The notes under the pieces: model-generated
The model's database searches: none
What the model was told of the DNA's origin: nothing
What the model saw: the letters and a program-made list of their open reading frames with translations, nothing else
Origin: JBBQSN01 sp038213835
Lineage (GTDB): Bacteria; Actinomycetota; Actinomycetes; Actinomycetales; CAWJMD01
Assembly (NCBI GenBank): GCA_038213835.1
Contig: JBBQSN010000161.1
Span: 1 to 7,465, forward strand
Direction: 5' to 3'
DNA length: 7,465 bases
Translations under genes and position numbers: made by a program
Shown here: one piece after another, positions 1 to 5,166 of the stretch
Position numbering within the stretch: the first letter of the stretch is position 1
Layout: the number at the start of each line of letters is the position of its first letter

Positions 1-493
1 AGAGCGGCTGGACGCCCTCGCCGAACACCCGCTGGCAGATCTCCAGGATGGTGTCGAAGTCGGCGCGCGGCCGGTCGAGGTGGGTGACCACCACGACCCG
101 GGGCATCCCCACGGCGGCGCACTCCTCCCAGGCGAGCCGGGTGGCGCCGTCGACGCCGTCCACCGCGGAGACGACGAACAGCGCGGCGTCGGCCGCCCGC
201 AGTCCCGCCCGCAGCTCGCCGACGAAGTCGGGGTGCCCCGGGGTGTCGAGCAGGGTCAGCCGCACCGTGGTCCCCGGGAGCCCCGGGTGCTCGACCGTGG
301 TCCAGCACGCCGACAGCGAGACCGAGCGGCCGAGCCGCCGCTCGACCTCCTCGTGGTCGCTCACGGTGGTGCCGTCGGCGACCGAGCCGGCCCGCTGGAC
401 CGCTCCGGTGCCGGCCAGCAGCGCCTCGACCAGCGCGGTCTTGCCCGCACCGGTGTGGCCCACGAGCACGACGTTGCGGACCTGTTCGGCCAT
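1..493 (-). CDS. EF-G-like translational GTPase, N-terminal part (C-terminus beyond window)
   Basis: This is the first 164 codons of an elongation factor G-like GTPase; the rest lies off the left edge (such proteins are usually about 700 residues). Reading the minus strand from ATG at 493-491 gives MAEQVRNVVLVGHTGAGKT, with the P-loop GHTGAGKT at residues 12-19 and the switch II motif DTPGH at 83-87. The G4 position reads THLD (137-140) instead of the canonical NKxD. The family binds and hydrolyses GTP; canonical EF-G drives ribosomal translocation. The divergent G4 motif, and the fact that actinobacteria often carry an EF-G2/FusA2-type paralogue besides the main fusA, make the paralogue more likely than the housekeeping EF-G. 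No rpsL, rpsG or tuf gene is visible next to it, which also argues against the main fusA, although only one flank can be seen. The start is supported by a GGAGGA ribosome binding site 8 nt upstream. Its function as a translation factor is inferred. Confidence 0.9.
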   Translation of the reverse strand, partial: MAEQVRNVVLVGHTGAGKTALVEALLAGTGAVQRAGSVADGTTVSDHEEVERRLGRSVSLSACWTTVEHPGLPGTTVRLTLLDTPGHPDFVGELRAGLRAADAALFVVSAVDGVDGATRLAWEECAAVGMPRVVVVTHLDRPRADFDTILEICQRVFGEGVQPL

Positions 494-501
494 CTCCTCG
501 G

Positions 502-507
502 TCCTCC
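502..507 (-). promoter_or_regulatory. Ribosome binding site of the EF-G-like gene
   Basis: On the minus strand this reads GGAGGA, 8 nt before the ATG at 493. It fixes the start of the EF-G-like gene, which begins four residues before the conserved strand leading into the P-loop. Confidence 0.75.
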
Positions 508-531
508 AGCTCGTCCCGCCGGGTCCTACCC

Positions 532-553
532 GACCCGTGGCGTCCCGCGGGTC
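532..553. repeat. Inverted repeat in divergent intergenic region
   Basis: The arms GACCCGTGG (532-540) and CCGCGGGTC (545-553) form a 9-bp stem with one G-U wobble around a CGTC loop. It lies in the leader region of the EF-G-like gene, about 40 nt from its ATG. It could be a regulatory hairpin or operator, or a chance GC-rich structure. Confidence 0.35.
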
Positions 554-583
554 CCGGGCACAGTCCTACCGCCTGCCACCACC

Positions 584-607
584 CCCTGGCGAGTGTGCCC
601 TGGCGAG
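584..607. repeat. 10-bp direct repeat upstream of pgsA
   Basis: CCCTGGCGAG occurs at 584-593 and again at 598-607, a period of 14 nt. The second copy covers the place where a -35 box would lie for the -10 box at 622-627. The repeat could be a paired binding site for a regulator of the PIM operon. This is inferred from position only. Confidence 0.4.
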
Positions 608-621
608 GGCCCCGGTCCTAC

Positions 622-627
622 TACCCT
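622..627 (+). promoter_or_regulatory. Putative -10 box of the pgsA operon, possibly leaderless
   Basis: TACCCT matches the actinobacterial TANNNT -10 pattern and ends 8 nt before the pgsA ATG at 636. A transcript starting 7-9 nt after the box would begin at or within two bases of the ATG, giving a leaderless or nearly leaderless message, which is common in actinobacteria. No purine-rich AGGAG-type site precedes the ATG, only a run of Gs. No clear -35 box was found at the expected distance. Confidence 0.45.
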
Positions 628-635
628 GGGGGGCC

Positions 636-1304
636 ATGCTCACCCGACACCTGCGCCGGCTCGGTGCCGCCCTGTTCACGCCCGTCGCCGGCGGCCTCGT
701 GCGGCTCGGCGTCTCGCCCGACGCCGTCACCGTCGTCGGCACGCTGGGCGTGGTGGCCGCCGCGCTGTGGTTCTTCCCGCGCGGCGAGTTCGTGGTCGGG
801 CCGCTCGTCGTCGCCGTGGTCGCGCTGGCCGACTCCGTCGACGGGATCATGGCCCGGCTGCTCGCCGCCCGCGGGGTGCGCCGCTCGGGCGCCTGGGGCG
901 CCTTCCTCGACTCCACCCTCGACCGGTTGGGCGACGCCGCGATCTTCGTCGGTCTCGTGCTCTGGTTCGCCGGGCCGGACGCCGCGGCCCGGACCGCGGG
1001 AGCCGGCCTCGCCGCGGCGCTGGCGTGCCTCGTCCTCGGGTCGGTCGTCCCCTACGCCCGGGCCCGCGCCGAGGGGCTCGGCATGACGGCGTCGGGCGGG
1101 ATCGCCGAGCGGGCCGACCGGGTCGCGGTGGTCCTGGTCGCGGTGCTCGCCCACGGGCTGGGCGCGCCCGAGTGGCTGCTCGTGGCCGTGCTCGTGCTGG
1201 TCGCCCTGGCCAGCGGATGGACGGTCGCCCAGCGGATGCTCACGGTGCACCGCCAGGCGCACGCCCGGCTGGACGCCGACGGCACCCCGGTGGCGGGCCG
1301 GTGA
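636..1304 (+). CDS. pgsA: Phosphatidylinositol phosphate synthase (CDP-alcohol phosphotransferase)
   Basis: This 222-residue membrane enzyme most likely transfers the phosphatidyl group of CDP-diacylglycerol to inositol phosphate, giving phosphatidylinositol phosphate, the precursor of PI and PIMs. The CDP-alcohol phosphotransferase motif is clear: D66-S-V-D69-G70-I-M-A73-R74, then G88-AFL-D92-STL-D96, with all four metal and catalytic aspartates present. The spacer between AR and the next glycine is 13 residues instead of the usual 8. Hydrophobic segments before and after the motif fit the multi-helix membrane fold. The inositol specificity rests on gene order: the acyltransferase and pimA follow directly, as in mycobacteria (pgsA1, Rv2611c, pimA). 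ATG 636 is chosen because the protein then begins just before the first conserved segment, and the open frame upstream to position 48 lies antisense to the EF-G-like gene. Its TGA overlaps the GTG of the next gene by 4 nt. A phosphatidylglycerol-type synthase is a less likely alternative. Confidence 0.92.
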   Translation: MLTRHLRRLGAALFTPVAGGLVRLGVSPDAVTVVGTLGVVAAALWFFPRGEFVVGPLVVAVVALADSVDGIMARLLAARGVRRSGAWGAFLDSTLDRLGDAAIFVGLVLWFAGPDAAARTAGAGLAAALACLVLGSVVPYARARAEGLGMTASGGIAERADRVAVVLVAVLAHGLGAPEWLLVAVLVLVALASGWTVAQRMLTVHRQAHARLDADGTPVAGR

Positions 1305-2287
1305 GGCGCCGGGTCACGGCGCTCACCTACCTGGCGGGGTGGCGCGTGGTGCGGTTGCTGCCTGCCAGGGTGGCCTACCCCCTGTTCGCCCTCGTGGCCG
1401 ACGTCGCGTGGCGGCGCCGCGTCGGCGGGGTGCGGCGGCTGCAGAGCAACCTCGCGCGGATCCGCCCCGACCTGTCCGAACCGGCGCTGCGCACCCTGGC
1501 GCGTGCGGGGATGCGGTCGTACCTGCGCTACTGGTGCGACTCCTTCCGGCTGCCCTCGTGGTCGGTGGACCAGGTGCGCGCGGCGGTCAGGGTCGAGGGC
1601 GACGAGCCGATCCGGGCGGCTCTGGCGTCCGGTCGGGGGGTGGTGGCCGCCCTGTCGCACCAGGGCAACTGGGACCTCGCGGGGGCGTGGTCGGCCTACG
1701 ACCTGCACCGGGTCACGACCGTCGCCGAGCGGCTCGAGCCGGTCGAGGTCTTCGACGCGTTCATCGCGTACCGCACCGGTCTCGGGATGGACGTCCTGGC
1801 CCTGGGAGACGACGGCGTGTTCACCTCGTTGGTGCGGGCCCTGCGTGGCGGCGGGCTGGTGCCGCTGCTGTGCGACCGCGACCTGTCCCGCACCGGCGTC
1901 GAGGTCGACCTGTGCGGCCACCCGGCCCGGATGGCAGCCGGTCCGGCCTCACTCGCGGAGGTCACCGGCGCGCTGCTCTCGCCGGTGAACATCTGGTACG
2001 AGCGGGCCCCTGGCGTCGAGTCCGGCTTCCGGATCGTGATCCGGTTCCACCCCGAGGTGTCGCTGCCCGCCGGTGCCACCGATGACCAGGGGCGGCCGCT
2101 GAAGCGGGCCGACCGGGTGCTGGCCCTGACCCAGGGCGTGGCTGACGTGATCGGTCGCGGCCTCGCCGAGCACCCGCAGGACTGGCACATGCTCCAACCG
2201 GTCTTCACCGCGGACCTCGACCGGGACCGGCTGGCCCGTGCCCGGGGCGGCGACCGCCACGGCACCGGCGCGCGGGACCCGGGGTGA
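1301..2287 (+). CDS. Phosphatidylinositol mannoside acyltransferase (PatA-like)
   Basis: This 328-residue protein belongs to the LpxL/HtrB-type lysophospholipid acyltransferase family. In the PIM pathway its mycobacterial relative PatA moves a palmitoyl group from acyl-CoA to the 6-position of the mannose on inositol position 2 of PIM1/PIM2, at the cytoplasmic face of the inner membrane. The catalytic HX4D motif is present as H120-QGNW-D125, and the typical DRDLSRTGVEV stretch follows at residues 192-202. Structural work on PatA describes a His-Glu charge relay; E201 is a plausible partner here, but this was not checked by alignment. The N-terminal region (residues 8-37) is amphipathic to hydrophobic and likely sits on the membrane. 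The start is GTG 1301, which overlaps the pgsA stop (GTGA) and has only a weak ribosome site, so translational coupling is likely. The stop overlaps pimA in the same way. Acyl donor and acceptor are inferred from family and context. Confidence 0.9.
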   Translation: MRRRVTALTYLAGWRVVRLLPARVAYPLFALVADVAWRRRVGGVRRLQSNLARIRPDLSEPALRTLARAGMRSYLRYWCDSFRLPSWSVDQVRAAVRVEGDEPIRAALASGRGVVAALSHQGNWDLAGAWSAYDLHRVTTVAERLEPVEVFDAFIAYRTGLGMDVLALGDDGVFTSLVRALRGGGLVPLLCDRDLSRTGVEVDLCGHPARMAAGPASLAEVTGALLSPVNIWYERAPGVESGFRIVIRFHPEVSLPAGATDDQGRPLKRADRVLALTQGVADVIGRGLAEHPQDWHMLQPVFTADLDRDRLARARGGDRHGTGARDPG

Positions 2288-3486
2288 GGCTCGGGATCGT
2301 CTGCCCGTTCTCGCTCGACGTGCCGGGTGGCGTGCAGTTCCACATCCGGGACCTCGCCGAGCACCTGATCGAGCTCGGGCACGAGGTGAGCGTGCTCGCG
2401 CCCGCCGACGACGACACCCCCGTCGCGTCCTACGTGCGGCCGGCCGGCCGGGCGCTCGCGGTGCCCTACAACGGCGCGGTGGCGCGCCTGGCCTTCGGCC
2501 CGGTGACCACCGCGCGGGTGCGGCGGTGGATGTCGGAGGGCGACTTCGACCTCGTCCACCTGCACGAGCCGCAGATCCCCAGCCTGTCGCTGATCGCGCT
2601 ATGGAACGCCGAGCTCCCCGTGGTGGCCACCTTCCACACCTCGATCCCGCGTTCGCGGATGCTCACCGTGTCGTACCCGTTCCTGCGTCCGGCGATGGAG
2701 AAGATCTCGGCGCGGATCGCGGTCAGCGAGGACGCGCGGCGCACGCTGGTCGAGCACCTGGGCGGCGACGCCGTGGTCATCCCCAACGGGGTCGACTGCG
2801 ACGTCTTCGCCGCCGCCCTGCCCGACCCCCGCTGGCAGGGCACGCCCGAGCGCCCCACCCTGGCCTTCCTCGGACGCATCGACGAGCCGCGCAAGGGGTT
2901 GCAGGTGCTGGCCGAGGCGTTCGGACGGGTCCGCACCCGGGTGCCGGGCGTGCGGCTGTTCGTGGCCGGGCACGGGGACCTGGACGAGGCGCGTGCGCGG
3001 TTCGGCGCGGACGCGGACGCAGACGCCGTCACGTTCCTCGGCGGGGTCACCGACGAGGAGAAGGCGTCACTGTTGGCCTCGGTCGACGTCTACGTCGCGC
3101 CGCAGACCGGCGGCGAGAGCTTCGGCATCGTGCTCGTCGAGGCGATGAGCGCCGGGACGGCCGTCGTGGCGAGCGACCTGGGCGCGTTCGGCCGGGTGCT
3201 CGACGACGGCCGGTGCGGCGCACTGTTCACGACCGGCGACCCGGCGTCGCTCGCCGACCGCCTGGTCGAGGTGCTGGGCGACCCCGGTCAACGGGAGACG
3301 TTGCGCTCCAACGGCTCTGCCTGGGTCCGCCGGTACGACTGGAGCACCGTGGCGCACCAGCTGATCGAGGTCTACGAGATGGTCGCGCCGACGGCTGCCA
3401 CGACGGGCACGAAGAGCACCACCGGCGCGGCCGGGCAGGTCGTGGTCGACGGCGGGCGACGCTTCCTCGGCCGGTGGCGGCGATGA
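2284..3486 (+). CDS. pimA: Phosphatidylinositol alpha-mannosyltransferase PimA
   Basis: This 400-residue GT4 glycosyltransferase with a GT-B fold transfers the first mannose from GDP-mannose to phosphatidyl-myo-inositol, making PIM1 at the cytoplasmic side of the membrane. Residues known in mycobacterial PimA are present at matching positions: the glycine loop PGGVQ (14-18, with G16), H118 in TFHTS, R198 and K204 in GRIDEPRKG, and the EX7E motif E278-SFGIVLV-E286. The region LRPAMEKISARIAVSE contributes to the interdomain membrane-binding part of the family. The last 25 or so residues form a low-complexity, arginine-rich tail beyond the GT-B core and may add membrane contact; mycobacterial PimA is somewhat shorter (about 380). 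A short Ala-Asp run (DADADAD) lies near residue 243. GTG 2284 overlaps the previous stop by 4 nt, the N-terminus MRLGIVCPFS starts exactly at the first Rossmann strand, and no strong ribosome site precedes it. Confidence 0.95.
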   Translation: MRLGIVCPFSLDVPGGVQFHIRDLAEHLIELGHEVSVLAPADDDTPVASYVRPAGRALAVPYNGAVARLAFGPVTTARVRRWMSEGDFDLVHLHEPQIPSLSLIALWNAELPVVATFHTSIPRSRMLTVSYPFLRPAMEKISARIAVSEDARRTLVEHLGGDAVVIPNGVDCDVFAAALPDPRWQGTPERPTLAFLGRIDEPRKGLQVLAEAFGRVRTRVPGVRLFVAGHGDLDEARARFGADADADAVTFLGGVTDEEKASLLASVDVYVAPQTGGESFGIVLVEAMSAGTAVVASDLGAFGRVLDDGRCGALFTTGDPASLADRLVEVLGDPGQRETLRSNGSAWVRRYDWSTVAHQLIEVYEMVAPTAATTGTKSTTGAAGQVVVDGGRRFLGRWRR

Positions 3487-4127
3487 GCCCCCTGCTCGCG
3501 GCGACCGCCGGCCCGGTCGGCCTGCCGGTCGTGACGGTGCCCGTCGTCGCCGTCGTCGCCGTCCTGGTGGTGCTGGCCCTGGGCTGGTACCTGTTCTTCC
3601 TGGCCCGGCGGCTGGACCGGTTGCACCGGCGGGTGGAGGGGGCGGCGGTGGCGCTCGACAACCAGCTGCTGCGCCGGGCCCAGGCGGCGACCGAGCTGGC
3701 CTCGAGCGGCCTGCTCGACCCCGCCAGCGCGATGCTCGTGGCCGGCGCGGCCGCAGAGGCGATCCAGGCGGGGGAGGGACGCGCTGCGCAGATCGCGCTC
3801 GACCCGTTCTCGGTCAGCCGGCTCGACGAGCACAGCGACGACCGGGAGGCGGCCGAGAGCGACCTGTCGAGGTCGCTGCGGGCCACGTTGGATGCACTGC
3901 CCGACGACCACCCGGCCCGCGCGGGCGGCCACCTGGACACCCTGGCGGCGGTCTCGCACCGCGTGCTGCTGGCCCGTCGGTTCCACAACGACGCCGTCAG
4001 CCACGCCTCGGCGGTGCGGCGCAAGCGGCTGGTGCGCTGGGCCCGGCTGGCCGGCAGCGCCCCGCCGCCGCGAACCGTGGAGGTCGACGACGAGGCGTTC
4101 CGGTCCGGGCAGCGCCGCGGACGGTGA
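3483..4127 (+). CDS. LemA-like single-pass membrane protein, last gene of the PIM operon
   Basis: This 214-residue protein has no known reaction. It begins with one strong hydrophobic segment (about residues 14-41, ending FFLARRLDRL), followed by a charged helical domain. Two stretches resemble the LemA family: VEGAAVALDNQLLRRAQAATELA (51-73) matches the LemA start, where a helix with paired Arg follows the membrane anchor. LLARRFHNDAVSHASAVRRK (R165-R166, N169-D170) matches the LemA 'AR-x-YN-x-AV' helix. The order of membrane anchor followed by a helical bundle fits LemA. The soluble part is probably extracytoplasmic by analogy, but topology is uncertain because Arg residues follow the anchor. 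ATG 3483 overlaps the pimA stop (ATGA), so it should be co-translated with the PIM genes. In mycobacteria the gene after pimA is a different, Nudix-type protein, so this position varies. The LemA link comes from reading motifs, not from a profile search. Confidence 0.85.
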   Translation: MSPLLAATAGPVGLPVVTVPVVAVVAVLVVLALGWYLFFLARRLDRLHRRVEGAAVALDNQLLRRAQAATELASSGLLDPASAMLVAGAAAEAIQAGEGRAAQIALDPFSVSRLDEHSDDREAAESDLSRSLRATLDALPDDHPARAGGHLDTLAAVSHRVLLARRFHNDAVSHASAVRRKRLVRWARLAGSAPPPRTVEVDDEAFRSGQRRGR

Positions 4128-4155
4128 CCCGGCCCGACGGTTCTCGGACGGGGCA

Positions 4156-4161
4156 TACGCT
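4156..4161 (+). promoter_or_regulatory. Possible -10 box for pdxS
   Basis: TACGCT fits the TANNNT pattern and lies 67 nt before the pdxS ATG, just after the end of the LemA-like gene. No convincing -35 box sits 16-18 nt upstream. It would give pdxS its own promoter with a leader of about 60 nt, in addition to any read-through from the PIM operon. Confidence 0.3.
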
Positions 4162-4188
4162 GGTGCTGGCACCCGGCGCTCCCGGGAC

Positions 4189-4213
4189 CCCCTGACCCCG
4201 GCCCCTGACCCCG
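4189..4213. repeat. Tandem 12-nt direct repeat in the pdxS leader
   Basis: CCCCTGACCCCG occurs at 4189-4200 and 4202-4213, separated by one base. It lies just upstream of the pdxS ribosome site. MocR-type PdxR regulators bind direct repeats near pdxST in some Gram-positives, so an operator is possible, but no PdxR gene is seen here. The repeat may equally be local duplication. Confidence 0.4.
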
Positions 4214-4217
4214 TGAA

Positions 4218-4222
4218 AAGGA
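4218..4222 (+). promoter_or_regulatory. Ribosome binding site of pdxS
   Basis: AAGGA, within AAAAGGA at 4216-4222, lies 6 nt before the ATG at 4229. The A-rich stretch stands out against the GC-rich background and supports this start and efficient translation. Confidence 0.75.
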
Positions 4223-4228
4223 ACGACC

Positions 4229-5125
4229 ATGTCCAGCCCTGAGACCAGCACCGGTACGACCCGCGTCAAGCGCGGCATGGCCGAGATGCTGAAGGGCGGC
4301 GTCATCATGGACGTCGTCACCGCCGACCAGGCCAAGATCGCCGAGGACGCCGGCGCCGTCGCGGTGATGGCGCTCGAGCGCGTGCCGGCCGACATCCGTG
4401 CGCAGGGCGGGGTCTCGCGGATGAGCGACCCCGACATGATCGACGGCATCATCGCCGCGGTCTCCATCCCGGTGATGGCCAAGGCGCGGATCGGGCACTT
4501 CGTCGAGGCCCAGGTGCTGCAGTCCCTCGGCGTCGACTACGTCGACGAGTCCGAGGTGCTCACCCCGGCCGACTACGCCCACCACATCGACAAGTGGAAG
4601 CTCACCGTCCCGTTCGTGTGCGGAGCCACCAACCTCGGCGAGGCGCTGCGCCGCATCGCCGAGGGCGCGGCGATGATCCGCTCCAAGGGCGAGGCCGGCA
4701 CCGGTGACGTCTCCAACGCCGTCACGCACATGCGCACGATCCGGGCCGAGATCAGCCGGCTGGGCTCGCTGGCCGAGGACGAGCTGTACGTCGCGGCGAA
4801 GGAGCTCCAGGCCCCCTACGACCTCGTCGCCGAGGTCGCCCGCACCGGCAAGCTGCCGGTCGTGCTGTTCACCGCCGGCGGCATCGCCACCCCGGCCGAC
4901 GCCGCGATGATGATGCAGCTCGGTGCCGAGGGCGTCTTCGTCGGCTCGGGCATCTTCAAGGCCGGCAACCCGGCAGAGCGGGCCGCCGCGATCGTGAAGG
5001 CCACGACCTTCCACGACGACCCCGCGATGGTCGCCAAGGTCTCGCGTGGGCTCGGCGAGGCGATGGTCGGCATCAACGTCGAGGAGATCCCCCAGCCGCA
5101 CCGGCTCGCCGAGCGCGGCTGGTAG
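4229..5125 (+). CDS. pdxS: Pyridoxal 5'-phosphate synthase subunit PdxS
   Basis: This 298-residue TIM-barrel enzyme builds pyridoxal 5'-phosphate from ribose 5-phosphate, glyceraldehyde 3-phosphate and ammonia. The ammonia normally comes from the glutaminase subunit PdxT in a 12+12 complex. Catalytic residues are all present and shifted by four from the Bacillus numbering: D28 in IMDVV, K85 in MAKARIGH and K153 in RSKGEAGTG. The phosphate-binding glycines of GGIATPADA and GVFVGSGIFK are also intact. Length is normal for the family. The N-terminal part (about residues 1-15, Ser/Thr-rich) is a slightly extended start; ATG 4229 is supported by the ribosome site. It follows the LemA-like gene after about 100 nt, in line with the actinobacterial order pgsA-pimA-pdxS. 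The usual downstream pdxT is missing here: the next gene is convergent kynU. A strong hairpin 16 nt after the stop should end transcription. Confidence 0.98.
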   Translation: MSSPETSTGTTRVKRGMAEMLKGGVIMDVVTADQAKIAEDAGAVAVMALERVPADIRAQGGVSRMSDPDMIDGIIAAVSIPVMAKARIGHFVEAQVLQSLGVDYVDESEVLTPADYAHHIDKWKLTVPFVCGATNLGEALRRIAEGAAMIRSKGEAGTGDVSNAVTHMRTIRAEISRLGSLAEDELYVAAKELQAPYDLVAEVARTGKLPVVLFTAGGIATPADAAMMMQLGAEGVFVGSGIFKAGNPAERAAAIVKATTFHDDPAMVAKVSRGLGEAMVGINVEEIPQPHRLAERGW

Positions 5126-5140
5126 CAACGAGGTCCGCCG

Positions 5141-5166
5141 GGCCGGCCGTCAGACGACGGTCGGCC
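5141..5166. terminator. Bidirectional hairpin terminator between pdxS and kynU
   Basis: The arms GGCCGGCCGTC (5141-5151) and GACGGTCGGCC (5156-5166) form an 11-bp stem with one G-U pair around the loop AGAC. It begins 16 nt after the pdxS stop and includes the kynU stop codon (5152-5150) and its last codons. No U-run follows on either strand, which is usual for GC-rich actinobacterial terminators. The compact convergent position makes a shared terminator likely. Confidence 0.65.

Noticed and set aside
48..635. In-frame upstream extension of pgsA to 48
   Set aside because: This stretch is antisense to the EF-G-like gene and its intergenic region. Its Ser/Thr/Arg-rich translation is not part of a CDP-alcohol phosphotransferase.
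3535..3575. Repeated GTCGTCGCC units
   Set aside because: They encode the Val/Ala-rich membrane segment of the LemA-like protein and reflect codon preference.
4172..4186. CCCGG/CCGGG inverted repeat in the pdxS leader as a terminator of the PIM operon
   Set aside because: The stem has only 5 bp, which is common by chance in this base composition, and there is no T-run. It is not enough to call.
4128..4228. Riboswitch in the pdxS leader
   Set aside because: The leader is about 100 nt, or only about 60 nt from the possible promoter, and no known aptamer pattern was recognised.
3227..5128. Open frame of 633 codons on the minus strand, antisense to pimA, the LemA-like gene and pdxS
   Set aside because: It is a by-product of high GC and strong third-position bias. 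Its translation is low-complexity and matches no family, while pdxS and pimA on the other strand have full catalytic motifs.
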